DNA of 12,960 nt from Aquificaceae bacterium (GCA_015492115.1 WGFS01000072.1:1-12960); one strand, 5' to 3'; shown: positions 1-7,353, counted from the stretch's first letter. The notes: generated by a model from the sequence alone, not told the origin. Made by a program: numbers and translations.

Positions 1-1
1 A

Positions 2-1672
2 AACCCTACAGTGGGGGACGTAGAGGGAAACCTGAAGAAGATAGAGGAGGCTATTAAAAGAGCTGAAAAAGAGAGCCACCTGATAGTCTTTCCCGAGCTC
101 GCAATAAGCGGTTACCTTCCGGAGGACCTCCTCCTGAGGATTGACTTCGTGAAAGCCTGTATGGACGCCCTTGAAAAGCTCGCAAAGAAGACGAAGAAGC
201 TTGAAACAGTGATAGTGGTCGGCACGCCCCACTATGAGGAGGATCTGTTCAACAGTCTCTACGTCATGTACAGAGGAGAGATCGTCGGTATATACCACAA
301 GGGAAGGCTTCCAAACTACAGCGTCTTTGATGAGAAGAGGTACTTCAGAGAGGGAGAGGAGCCCCTCTTGATAAGTGTCAACGGCTACAGGCTCGGCTTT
401 TCCATCTGTGAGGACATATGGTACCCGGACCACCTTGAGAGGCTCGCTGTACTCTCTGGTGCTGAGGTAATAGTGAACATAAACGCCTCCCCCTACCACA
501 TAGGTAAGCACGAGTTCAGGGAAGGGTTCGTAAGGGCGAGGGCGGAAGACAACATATGCTTTGTGCTCTACGCAAACCTGGTCGGAGGACACGATGAGCT
601 CGTCTTTGACGGAAGGAGTATGGGGGTGGATCCACTCGGGAACGTCATTGGGCGCGCCAGCTCCTTTGAAGAGGATCTCCTCACACTCACCATAGACGTT
701 GACAAGGTCAGGCGCAGAAGACTGCTTGACCTCAGATGGAGGAACGCAAGCAAAGAAGTTGAGCCGTTCCCCATAAAGGCTGAGCTAAAGCTACCTGAGA
801 AACCTCCGGTAGAACCGAGGGTTGAGGAGAGCCCCTCAGGAGAGGAGGAAATTTACAGGGCGCTCGTCCTCGGAACCCACGACTATGTGATAAAGAACGG
901 TTTTTCAAAGGCGGTCGTGGGTCTCTCCGGTGGCATGGACTCCTCACTGACAGCCTGCATAGCGGTGGATGCCCTCGGTAGGGAGAACGTCCTCGGTGTC
1001 TTCATGCCTTCCAGGTTCTCCTCCAAGGAAAGCTTTGAGGATGCAAAGACCCTTGCGGACAACCTCGGGATTGAGTTTCACACCGTCCCTATAGACAGCG
1101 TTTACACAGCCTACCACACCGAATTCCTCCCAGTCATGGGGGAGATAGAGTTTGATACAGCGGATGAGAACATCCAGGCGAGGATAAGGGCTAACATCCT
1201 CTTCTACATATCCAACAAGTGGGGTCACATGGTTCTCTCCACCTCAAACAAGAGCGAGTCCGCGACAGGCTACACAACCATATACGGCGATATGTCCGGG
1301 GGTTTCGCACCCCTGAAGGACGTTTACAAGACCACCATATACAGGCTGGCAAGGTACAGGAACTCCATCAGCCCTGTTATACCCGATAGGGTCTTTGAGA
1401 AACCTCCCTCCGCGGAGCTCAGACCTGGGCAGACAGACCAGGACACACTGCCACCCTACGAACTCCTTGATCAGATACTAAAGCTGTACATTGAGGAGAA
1501 CATGTCCCCGAATGAGCTCGTCACGAGGGGATTTGACGTGGAGGTGGTGAATAAAGTTGTCCGCATGGTCAGAAAGGCTGAATATAAGAGGAAGCAGGCA
1601 CCCCTGGGCATCAAGGTAACCCCCAGAGCCTTCGGAAAGGACTGGAGGATGCCCGTGGTAAACAGGTGGTAG
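2..1672 (+). CDS. nadE: Glutamine-dependent NAD+ synthetase, 5' end outside window
   Basis: Makes NAD+ from deamido-NAD+, ATP and glutamine, the last step of cytosolic NAD synthesis. The N-terminal half is a nitrilase-fold glutaminase with its catalytic triad visible, numbering from the first visible codon: Glu32 in VFPELAISGY, Lys100 in HKGRLPN and Cys136 in FSICEDIW. The C-terminal half is the synthetase, with the pyrophosphate-binding loop SGGMDS at 309-314 and the later STSNKSE and GDMSGGFAPLKD motifs. The reading frame is open to the left edge. The residues NPT precede Val-Gly-Asp-Val and match the usual family start, so the GTG at 11 is an internal valine and roughly 8 N-terminal residues are missing. 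556 residues are visible, a normal length for the two-domain form. It is the first visible gene of a plus-strand group with the next two genes. Identification is firm. Confidence 0.97.
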   Translation, partial: NPTVGDVEGNLKKIEEAIKRAEKESHLIVFPELAISGYLPEDLLLRIDFVKACMDALEKLAKKTKKLETVIVVGTPHYEEDLFNSLYVMYRGEIVGIYHKGRLPNYSVFDEKRYFREGEEPLLISVNGYRLGFSICEDIWYPDHLERLAVLSGAEVIVNINASPYHIGKHEFREGFVRARAEDNICFVLYANLVGGHDELVFDGRSMGVDPLGNVIGRASSFEEDLLTLTIDVDKVRRRRLLDLRWRNASKEVEPFPIKAELKLPEKPPVEPRVEESPSGEEEIYRALVLGTHDYVIKNGFSKAVVGLSGGMDSSLTACIAVDALGRENVLGVFMPSRFSSKESFEDAKTLADNLGIEFHTVPIDSVYTAYHTEFLPVMGEIEFDTADENIQARIRANILFYISNKWGHMVLSTSNKSESATGYTTIYGDMSGGFAPLKDVYKTTIYRLARYRNSISPVIPDRVFEKPPSAELRPGQTDQDTLPPYELLDQILKLYIEENMSPNELVTRGFDVEVVNKVVRMVRKAEYKRKQAPLGIKVTPRAFGKDWRMPVVNRW

Positions 1673-1676
1673 GAGG
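1671..1676 (+). promoter_or_regulatory. Ribosome binding site of the 87-aa gene
   Basis: AGGAGG overlaps the nadE TAG stop (1670-1672) and lies 5 nt before the ATG at 1682. It fixes that start and suggests the two genes are translated from one mRNA. Confidence 0.75.
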
Positions 1677-1681
1677 TTGAT

Positions 1682-1945
1682 ATGTGTGCAGAGTTTGGAG
1701 ATGTGAACATAGAGGAGCTCAAGGAGAAGGTGCTCTCCCTTTGCTCAGAGTTCAGGCTTCCTGTAAGGGAGGTTTACGTGAGCGCTGATTTCAAGGAAGA
1801 GGTGTATCAGATAGAGGTTGAACTCTTCAAGGAGTACGAGACCCTTGAGGATATGCTCAGAGAGGAGATAAGCCTTGAGAACGGTCTCAGGGATGAGTTT
1901 GGAGAAAAGATCTCGGTGAACATAGTGAGCATAGATGAGGAGTGA
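1682..1945 (+). CDS. Small acidic protein of unknown function
   Basis: I do not recognise this 87-residue protein. It is strongly acidic, with many Glu residues and two Cys near the N-terminus (positions 2 and 21). The predicted pattern alternates amphipathic helix and strand: a helix around 9-23, a strand around 28-35, a strand at about 40-48, a helix at about 50-60 and a final strand IVSI. There is no signal peptide or membrane segment. A strong Shine-Dalgarno supports the ATG. The gene starts 9 nt after nadE, and its last 11 nt overlap the start of the helicase gene, so it sits mid-operon. A compact alpha/beta fold is plausible. No function can be assigned from sequence or from its unrelated neighbours. 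Confidence 0.75.
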   Translation: MCAEFGDVNIEELKEKVLSLCSEFRLPVREVYVSADFKEEVYQIEVELFKEYETLEDMLREEISLENGLRDEFGEKISVNIVSIDEE

Positions 1946-3929
1946 GAGCTCTACACTGAATCCCCAGCAGGAGAGGGTGGTTCGCCATCACGGGAAACCC
2001 CTCCTGGTCGTTGCGGGGGCAGGTTCTGGGAAGACAAAGACCTTGGCTCACAAGGTTGAGTTCATACTGGGGGAGCTCGGTGTGCCCGAAGGGAATGTGC
2101 TCTGCATAACCTTCACCAACAAGTCCGCGAGAGAGATCGGTGATAGGGTTTACAGGGTTGCGGGCAGGGAGATCCCCTGGGTTGGAACCTTCCACTCTGT
2201 AGCCTACAGACTGCTCAAAGGCAGGGCTGGAATGAGCTTCAACGTGGCGGATGAGTCGGACACCAGAGAGATACTGAAGGGTTTGATGGAGCGTTTCGGT
2301 ATAAGTCGGGAGGACTACGATAAGGTGAGGAGGGCAATATCTCGGGTAAAGGAAGACCTCGGTGAGCTGAAATCCGAAGGTTTGAGGGAGCTATTTGAGC
2401 TCTATCAGGAGGAGCTTAGGAGGAACGAACTCTTTGACTTCGGAGACCTGATGTACGAGCTCTACAGACTCCTGAGAGACGATGAGGCGTTCAGGGATGA
2501 ACTAAGGGAGAGCTTCAGGTTCATACTCGTGGACGAGTATCAGGATACTAACACTGTCCAGTACGAGATACTCAAGCTACTCGCCGGCAAGGATATATGC
2601 GTTGTTGGAGATCCCAATCAGTGCATATACGAGTGGAGGTTTGCGAGACCAGACAACATAGTCCGCTTCATGGAGGATTTTAAGCCGGATGTCGTTAAGC
2701 TTGAGACCAACTACCGCTCAAAGGGGTACATCCTCTCGGTGGCGAACTCCGTTCTCAAGAAGAGCAGGTCCCTCTGGAAGGAGCTCATACCTACTCTCGT
2801 TCCAGTCCACGACGAGGGAGAAAAACCCCTCGTGAGGAGATTTGAGAATGAACAGGAGGAGGCTATATGGATAGCTCAGGAGTTGAAGGAGCTTCTGAAG
2901 ACCTACGAGCCGAAGGACATAGCGGTTCTCCTTAGGGTCTCCTACATATCCGATGTTTTTGAGAGCACCTTCTTCAAGATGGGGATACCCTACAGGGTGG
3001 TCGGAGCGCTGAGATTTTACGAAAGACCGGAGGTTAAGAACCTTCTCTACCTCCTTAGACTGCTTCAGAACCCTGCGGACGAGCCGGCCTTTAGAAGGGT
3101 AGCAACCTACTTCCTGGAAGGTGTAGGACCCAAGACCCTTGAAAGGGTCAAGGAATACTTCAAAGGCAACTGGCTGGATGCCCTCGCCGAGCTTGCTCAG
3201 AGAAGTTCCAGACTCAGGAGGGTCACAGAGTTTGTAGGGTTCTTCAGGGAGCTCCACTCCGAGAAGGACAACTACCCCCTCGTAATAAAGAGGGTTCTGA
3301 ATGAAACGCCCTTTCTGGAGAACGTCCTGAAGAGGTACAAGGGTGACCCACAGGAGAGAAGGGAGAACGCCCTTGAGCTACTGAGAACGGTTGGGGAGAA
3401 GTTCAAAGAGGGGTCCTCATTAGAAGACTTCCTCAACGAGGCTTTTCTCGTGTCCTCGGAGGAGGCTGAGGAGAATGCGGTGAACCTTATGACGATCCAC
3501 TCCGCAAAGGGGCTTGAGTTCGGCGTTGTCTTCCTCCCGAGGCTTGAGGAGGAGATACTACCCCACAGGTCTGCCCTTGAGGACGACTCCGAGCTTGAGG
3601 AGGAGAGGAGACTCTTCTACGTGGCTGTAACGAGGGCTAAAGAAAAGCTCTACTTTTCCTACACGAAGGCAAAGGGGAGAAAGCCGAGCAGGTTTCTATC
3701 GGACATACCGAAGTCTCTGCTGAACCTTGAGCACTTCAAGAAGAAGAAACCCAAAGTCTCCTATGATGTGGAGCTCAGACCGAACGAGAGGGTAAAGGTT
3801 GGGGTCATGGTAAACCACAGGGTCTTCGGCGTTGGAAAGGTGGTCGCCCTTGAGGGTGAGAGGGCGAGGGTTGACTTCAGGGGCAAGGTGAAAACTATAC
3901 ACACCTCCTTCCTGGAGGTCCTTGATTAG
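1935..3929 (+). CDS. UvrD/PcrA/Rep-family superfamily 1A DNA helicase
   Basis: ATP-driven 3'-5' DNA helicase used in repair and replication restart. All SF1A motifs are visible: Q motif LNPQQ (8-12), Walker A GAGSGKT (28-34), motif Ia FTNKSA (60-65), GTFHS (84-88), motif II VDEYQD (199-204), motif III GDPNQCIYEWR (225-235), motif IV NYRS (259-262), motif V with TIHSAKGLEF from about 520, and motif VI with YVAVTRAKEK near 562-571. The last 45 or so residues, with HRVFGVGKV, form the Tudor-like domain seen at the end of PcrA and UvrD. At 664 residues it is somewhat shorter than typical PcrA, with a short linker before the Tudor domain. Motif III usually reads GDxDQSIYxWRGA, so Cys230 and Phe236 are unusual. 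The ATG overlaps the upstream gene by 11 nt, an in-frame TAG directly precedes it, and the Shine-Dalgarno is weak, which suggests translational coupling. UvrD and PcrA cannot be separated by eye. Confidence 0.95.
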   Translation: MRSESSTLNPQQERVVRHHGKPLLVVAGAGSGKTKTLAHKVEFILGELGVPEGNVLCITFTNKSAREIGDRVYRVAGREIPWVGTFHSVAYRLLKGRAGMSFNVADESDTREILKGLMERFGISREDYDKVRRAISRVKEDLGELKSEGLRELFELYQEELRRNELFDFGDLMYELYRLLRDDEAFRDELRESFRFILVDEYQDTNTVQYEILKLLAGKDICVVGDPNQCIYEWRFARPDNIVRFMEDFKPDVVKLETNYRSKGYILSVANSVLKKSRSLWKELIPTLVPVHDEGEKPLVRRFENEQEEAIWIAQELKELLKTYEPKDIAVLLRVSYISDVFESTFFKMGIPYRVVGALRFYERPEVKNLLYLLRLLQNPADEPAFRRVATYFLEGVGPKTLERVKEYFKGNWLDALAELAQRSSRLRRVTEFVGFFRELHSEKDNYPLVIKRVLNETPFLENVLKRYKGDPQERRENALELLRTVGEKFKEGSSLEDFLNEAFLVSSEEAEENAVNLMTIHSAKGLEFGVVFLPRLEEEILPHRSALEDDSELEEERRLFYVAVTRAKEKLYFSYTKAKGRKPSRFLSDIPKSLLNLEHFKKKKPKVSYDVELRPNERVKVGVMVNHRVFGVGKVVALEGERARVDFRGKVKTIHTSFLEVLD

Positions 3930-4126
3930 ACCCTGATGAGATCTCTGACGTGCTTTTCCATATTCTCTTTGACGTAGGTAGCCTTTCTGAGTCTCCTCTT
4001 CCTCTTGGGGTCCTTCTTGGTGTTGTAGTGGGAGCCTCCGCTCTTCCACCTCTTTATCTTTCCCGTCGCGGTTACCTTAAACCTCTTCTTGGCTGACCTG
4101 TTGCTCTTGAGCTTCACCTTCGCCAT
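3926..4126 (-). CDS. rpmI: 50S ribosomal protein L35
   Basis: Small basic protein of the large ribosomal subunit. The 66 residues match the family in length and pattern: the start MAKVKLKSNRSAKKRF, then TGKIKRW, then the Lys/Arg-rich KDPKRKRRLRK segment. A good Shine-Dalgarno (GGAGG, 7 nt before the ATG) is present. L35 normally lies between infC and rplT. Here infC is upstream on the same strand but separated by an opposite-strand gene. rplT does not follow, because the stop codon overlaps the stop of the convergent helicase gene by 4 nt. The gene therefore probably has its own promoter in the short gap upstream. It is expected to lack operon-level control by L20 unless rplT acts in trans. 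Confidence 0.96.
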   Translation of the reverse strand: MAKVKLKSNRSAKKRFKVTATGKIKRWKSGGSHYNTKKDPKRKRRLRKATYVKENMEKHVRDLIRV

Positions 4127-4147
4127 ATCCTTTCCTCCGAGCGCTAT

Positions 4148-4153
4148 ATTATA
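4148..4153 (-). promoter_or_regulatory. Candidate -10 box for rpmI
   Basis: The minus strand reads TATAAT here, 21 nt before the rpmI ATG, leaving space for a short leader that includes the GGAGG. No convincing -35 hexamer lies 16-18 bp upstream. The AT-rich core is nearly symmetric, so the same bases (TATATT or TATTAT on the plus strand) could also serve the divergent GYD gene. Confidence 0.4.
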
Positions 4154-4172
4154 ACAGAAGGAGGTGGGAGAG

Positions 4173-4490
4173 ATGCCACTCTATGTGATGCTCACCAAGA
4201 TATCACCTTATGCGGTGAAGAACCTTGAAAAGCTCAAGGAGATAGAGCAGGAGGCAGAGAGGCTGATAGAGGAGAACTGCCCGGGTGTGAAATGGGTTAT
4301 GAACCTCGTTGTCTTCGGACCCTACGACTACCTTGACATATTTGAGGCTGAGAATGACGAAGAGGCTGCCAAGGTGGCGATGATAGTGAGGTCATTCGGA
4401 CACGCGACCACAGAAACATGGCCCGCGATCCAGTGGAAGGACTTTAAGAATATCATCGGGAAGATAAAAGGAGTCCCTGGCGGAAGGTGA
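4173..4490 (+). CDS. GYD-domain protein
   Basis: A 105-residue protein matching the GYD family (Pfam GYD), small ferredoxin-like-fold proteins of unknown biochemical role. Visible hallmarks are the N-terminal strand MPLYVMLTKISP, the central VVFGPYDYLDIFEA (the family's G-Y-D turn, here PYDYLD), then DDE-type acidic residues leading into a helix, and the closing TTETWPAI. The GTG at 4164 lies inside the Shine-Dalgarno AAGGAGGTG (4158-4166), so the true start is the ATG at 4173, 6-7 nt downstream. It is divergent from rpmI (46 bp between start codons) and convergent with infC: its TGA directly abuts the infC stop, forming TGATCA. It therefore sits between two ribosomal-operon genes on the opposite strand. 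Membership is fairly sure. The function is unknown. Confidence 0.85.
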   Translation: MPLYVMLTKISPYAVKNLEKLKEIEQEAERLIEENCPGVKWVMNLVVFGPYDYLDIFEAENDEEAAKVAMIVRSFGHATTETWPAIQWKDFKNIIGKIKGVPGGR

Positions 4491-5018
4491 TCACTTCTTC
4501 CTCTTTGGTGCGAGGGTAAAGATAAGAAAAGGTCCCTCCTTCTTTGGTTTAACCTCAACCTCTGCGATGTCTTCAAGCTCTTCAACTATCCTCTTAAATA
4601 GCTTCTCTCCAAGCTCAGGATGTATGTTTTCCCTTCCCCTGAACCTTATCCTCACCCTGACCTTGTCCCCGTCCTCCAAGAACTCCCTCATGTGCTTCAG
4701 CTTCACCTGAAGGTCATGCTCGTCTATCCTCACCTTCATCCTTATGTCTTTGACCTCAATCTGGTGTTCCTTCTGCTTCTTTCTCGCTTCTCTCTCCTTC
4801 TTCTTTAGCTCGTACTTGAACTTGCCGTAGTCCATTATCTTGCACACGGGGGGTTTTGCCTGGGGGGCGATCTCAACGAGGTCAAGCCCCTTCTCCTCAG
4901 CGAGACTGAGAGCTTCCTGTACGGGAACCACGCCGACCTGCTGACCTTTCTCGTCTATCAATCTCACCTCACGTGCCCTTATCTGTCTGTTCACGCGGTA
5001 CTCTTGAACTCTGCTCAT
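4491..5018 (-). CDS. infC: Translation initiation factor IF-3
   Basis: IF3 binds the 30S subunit, checks the start codon and initiator tRNA, and prevents early joining of subunits. The 175 residues are full length. The N-terminal domain shows YRVNRQIRAREVRLID and AKPPVCKIMDYGKFKYE. A Lys/Glu-rich linker follows, then a C-terminal domain with KDIRMKVRIDEHD and KVRVRIRFRGRE. The start is an ordinary ATG, not the rare AUU-type codon used for IF3 autoregulation in enterobacteria. It overlaps the TGA of the upstream membrane-protein gene as ATGA. A strong AAGGAGGT lies very close (about 3 nt from the ATG), and an in-frame TAG directly precedes it. It is the last gene of the acn-mdh-fumarase run. 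rpmI and rplT do not follow on the same strand. Confidence 0.97.
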   Translation of the reverse strand: MSRVQEYRVNRQIRAREVRLIDEKGQQVGVVPVQEALSLAEEKGLDLVEIAPQAKPPVCKIMDYGKFKYELKKKEREARKKQKEHQIEVKDIRMKVRIDEHDLQVKLKHMREFLEDGDKVRVRIRFRGRENIHPELGEKLFKRIVEELEDIAEVEVKPKKEGPFLIFTLAPKRKK

Positions 5019-5413
5019 CTAACCTCCTTGAGAAGTATTATCGTTGAGAGTAAAAAGTTCATAAGGAGAACGAGGGTTGATATGTAGGAAACCTTTCTGA
5101 ACCTGACCCTCTCGGGTGCATACAGAGAGAAATCTTCTATATTTCCAAGTGCCCTCTTATAGTTCCTAAGCCACATAGATATTGCCACGTTCAAAGACAA
5201 GCCAGTTAGCAGTAGTATTCCAAACCATTTTTCGCCCAATATAAGATACACCAACAAGAGGAAAAAAGCAATCTTGTAAAAGCGCCAGAGGATACGCCCG
5301 TAAAAGCTTCCCGCTCTGTCTTTATCTATATCAGTCCTGAGAAGGACTGGCGCTACAACGGAGACAATTAAGAAGAGCGAGCCTGCATAAAGGGAGAGGA
5401 GGACTATCTCCAT
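5015..5413 (-). CDS. DUF4149/TMEM205-like four-helix membrane protein
   Basis: A 132-residue integral membrane protein with four predicted helices at about 4-24, 44-60, 64-82 and 110-128. The N-terminal pattern GSLFLIVSVVAPVLLR, followed by AGSFYGRILWRFYKI (34-48), resembles the DUF4149/TMEM205-like family, whose role is not established. Family members have a conserved AP in helix 1 and a G-x-x-x-G-R type segment before helix 2. No catalytic residues are evident. The start overlaps the preceding 38-aa ORF by 10 nt, and the stop overlaps the infC start by 4 nt, so translation is likely coupled on both sides. The ATG is preceded by GAGGAAAGG. Assignment as a membrane protein is firm and the family call is moderate. 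Confidence 0.75.
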   Translation of the reverse strand: MEIVLLSLYAGSLFLIVSVVAPVLLRTDIDKDRAGSFYGRILWRFYKIAFFLLLVYLILGEKWFGILLLTGLSLNVAISMWLRNYKRALGNIEDFSLYAPERVRFRKVSYISTLVLLMNFLLSTIILLKEVR

Positions 5414-5520
5414 CCTTTCCTCTTCTTGGAAAACTCGCTCCTCAAAACCCTGAACATGAAGCCAGACAGGAACATAACCGTAATAAGACCTATTACCGCA
5501 AGTATGAGAATGTACTTCAA
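5404..5520 (-). CDS. 38-aa single-helix membrane protein, TTG start
   Basis: A short reading frame fills the 103-nt gap between the fumarase stop and the DUF4149 start. It begins at TTG (5520-5518), which overlaps the fumarase TGA as TTGA, and ends at TAG (5404-5406) inside the next gene. A GGAG lies 8 nt before the TTG. The peptide is KYILILAVIGLITVMFLSG (residues 2-20) followed by a strongly basic tail with KKRK at 32-35. That is one transmembrane helix of about 20 residues with a positive cytoplasmic C-terminus. The perfect fit between two overlapping junctions, the binding site and the coherent hydrophobic/basic design argue that it is real. It resembles small subunits or stabilisers of membrane complexes, but I recognise no family. 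TTG is the only plausible start. Confidence 0.65.
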   Translation of the reverse strand: MKYILILAVIGLITVMFLSGFMFRVLRSEFSKKRKGWR

Positions 5521-6362
5521 ATCACCTTCTCCGCATGTCTTGAAGCATGACACTGTATGTTTACCGCAACGGGAAGGGAGGCTATGTGGCAGGGATACAT
5601 CTCCACCTTAACGTCAACCGCGGTAACAGTTCCACCAAAGCCCATGGGACCCAGCCCCAGCTTGTTTATGTCCTCTATGAGCTCCTCCTCAATCTTTGCT
5701 ATAAGTGGGTCAGAATGCCTTTCGCCATGAGGTCTCAGGAGGGCTTTCTTGGCGAGGTAGGCGCAGTACTCAAAGTTTCCACCTATACCCACACCCACCG
5801 TTAATGGAGGGCAGGCGTTCGGTCCAGCATTCTTGACAGTCTCAAGGATGAACCTCTTTGCACCTTCCCATCCGTCCGCAGGCTTCAGCATGGCGAGTCT
5901 GGAGGTGTTTTCGGAACCGGCACCCTTCGGGGCGACCGTTATCTTTACCCTGTCACCGGGAACGACCTCGGTGTGTATCACCGCGGGCGTGTTGTCGCCC
6001 GTGTTCTTCCTCTCAAAGAGAGGATCCCAGACCATGGAAGCCCTGAGAAGAGCCTCCTTAGTAGCCTGTCTCACACCCTCGTTCACCGCGGACTCAAGGT
6101 CACCGCCTTCTATCACCACCTCCTGACCGAGCTCTATGAATACGACGGTTACGCCGGTATCCTGACAGTAAGGCATCCTCTCCTTGAGGGCTATCTCCGT
6201 GTTCTGGAGTATCTGCTGGAGCACCTCCCTTCCGAGAGGGGACTCCTCTCTTCCAAGAGCCTCCTTAAAGAGGGCTACCGTCTCTTCCGGTATCTCACAG
6301 TTAGCCTTTATGGTGAGCTCCTTCACAGCTTCGGTTATCTCATGCGCTTGCACTCTTCTCAC
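5517..6362 (-). CDS. Class I fumarate hydratase, alpha subunit
   Basis: The N-terminal (alpha) half of the two-subunit [4Fe-4S] fumarase, interconverting fumarate and malate. The related tartrate dehydratase alpha subunit is the alternative. At 281 residues it has alpha-subunit length. The likely three cluster ligands are Cys66 in MPYCQDTG, Cys184 in NACPPL and Cys271 in VNIQCHASRH. Other family features are GSENTSRLAML (149-159) and the glycine-rich VGVGIGGNFE (189-198). The start is GTG at 6362, supported by GGAGGTGAT upstream. It overlaps the end of mdh by 23 nt, and neighbouring mdh and acn favour fumarase over tartrate dehydratase. The beta subunit, which completes the active site, is not next door. 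It must be encoded elsewhere if the enzyme works. Confidence 0.9.
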   Translation of the reverse strand: MRRVQAHEITEAVKELTIKANCEIPEETVALFKEALGREESPLGREVLQQILQNTEIALKERMPYCQDTGVTVVFIELGQEVVIEGGDLESAVNEGVRQATKEALLRASMVWDPLFERKNTGDNTPAVIHTEVVPGDRVKITVAPKGAGSENTSRLAMLKPADGWEGAKRFILETVKNAGPNACPPLTVGVGIGGNFEYCAYLAKKALLRPHGERHSDPLIAKIEEELIEDINKLGLGPMGFGGTVTAVDVKVEMYPCHIASLPVAVNIQCHASRHAEKVI

Positions 6363-7347
6363 CGAGCATCACCTCCGCAATCTCAACACTCTTTCTAACA
6401 GACTCAACGGATCTGTTCCACATCTGCCTTTCTTCCTCTATCATAGGCACCTTTATTATGTCTTCAACCCCGTTGGCTCCCAGCTTTACAGGAACTCCAA
6501 CACAGAAGCCTTTCACGCCGTAGTATTCTCCCGCTTCTCCATCAAGGTAAACGGAGCAGGGGAGTATCCTCCTGCTGTTGGTAACGAGAGCCTCAACCAT
6601 GTCAACGACTGCTGCAGCTGGAGCGTAGTATGCGGATGTCCCCATCAGGTTCACGATCTCACCACCGCCAAAACGGGTTCTCTGGATCAGGTCGTTCAGC
6701 TTATCCTTAGGTATGAGATCCTTCAGGGGTATGCCTCCAACGTTTGACATGGATATGAGGGGCACCATCTCGTCTCCGTGTCCCCCTATAACGTAGGCGT
6801 GTATGTCCTTGGGAGAAACCCTGAGCTCCTCCGCTATGAAGGTCTTGAATCTCGCGGAGTCAAGTACACCGGCCATGCCCACAACCCTGCTCGCGGGGAA
6901 ACCGCTGAGCTTTACCGCAGCGTAGGTCATTATGTCCACTGGGTTGGTGACCACCATGAGTATGGAGTTTGGAGCGTACTGACGAACTCTGGATATTATG
7001 GTTGAGAGTATCCTTATGTTAGCCTCAAGGAGATCCTCTCGGGACATACCCGGTCTCCTTGGAAACCCCGCGGTTATAACCACTATGTCGCTGTCAACCA
7101 TGGGCTCGTATCCGTCTCCTTCGGGAGATACGGTGAAGCCATCTATCTTGGTATCTATATCCATCGCAGCGACCATCTGTTTCATGTCAAGAGCCTTTCC
7201 CTTGACGGGTTCAAAGACCTTGTCTTCAACCTTCCGTGGTATATCAAAGAGCCTGACATCAGCGAAGCCCTTCAGGGCGATGAGGCTTGCGACATGTTCT
7301 CCAACGTTCCCCGCTCCTACTATAGAGACCACCTTCCTCATGGTCAT
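6340..7347 (-). CDS. mdh: Malate dehydrogenase, LDH-like
   Basis: NAD(P)-dependent interconversion of malate and oxaloacetate, soluble. Numbered from the chosen start: Rossmann loop GAGNVG (11-16) with Asp35 in RLFDIP, the usual NAD-preference aspartate. The substrate loop GFPRRPGMSR (95-104 region) has Arg at the position that separates malate from lactate dehydrogenase. Asn135 is in VTNPVD, the Asp163/Arg166 pair in LDSARF, and the catalytic His190 in GGHGDEM. The protein has 335 residues, slightly longer than the roughly 310 typical of this group, with an insertion after the first beta-alpha unit (PRKVEDKVFEPVKG). A GTG at 7356 lies inside the Shine-Dalgarno AAGGAGGTG (7354-7362), so the ATG at 7347, 6 nt downstream, is the better start. 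It follows acn by 13 nt and overlaps the fumarase gene. Confidence 0.95.
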   Translation of the reverse strand: MTMRKVVSIVGAGNVGEHVASLIALKGFADVRLFDIPRKVEDKVFEPVKGKALDMKQMVAAMDIDTKIDGFTVSPEGDGYEPMVDSDIVVITAGFPRRPGMSREDLLEANIRILSTIISRVRQYAPNSILMVVTNPVDIMTYAAVKLSGFPASRVVGMAGVLDSARFKTFIAEELRVSPKDIHAYVIGGHGDEMVPLISMSNVGGIPLKDLIPKDKLNDLIQRTRFGGGEIVNLMGTSAYYAPAAAVVDMVEALVTNSRRILPCSVYLDGEAGEYYGVKGFCVGVPVKLGANGVEDIIKVPMIEEERQMWNRSVESVRKSVEIAEVMLGEKSASA

Positions 7348-7353
7348 GATTTC

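Noticed and set aside
11..13. GTG as the nadE start codon
   Set aside because: The frame continues to the left edge and the residues before it fit the family's conserved N-terminus, so this is an internal valine.
2718..3257. 179-codon minus-strand frame inside the helicase gene
   Set aside because: It overlaps conserved helicase coding sequence and shows no recognisable motif.
4164..4166. GTG as the GYD gene start
   Set aside because: It is part of the Shine-Dalgarno AAGGAGGTG. The ATG at 4173 is correctly spaced and gives the family's usual MPxYVML start.
6184..6747. 187-codon plus-strand frame opposite fumarase and mdh
   Set aside because: It is antisense to two genes with intact catalytic residues. 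The Ser/Leu-rich translation is typical of shadows.
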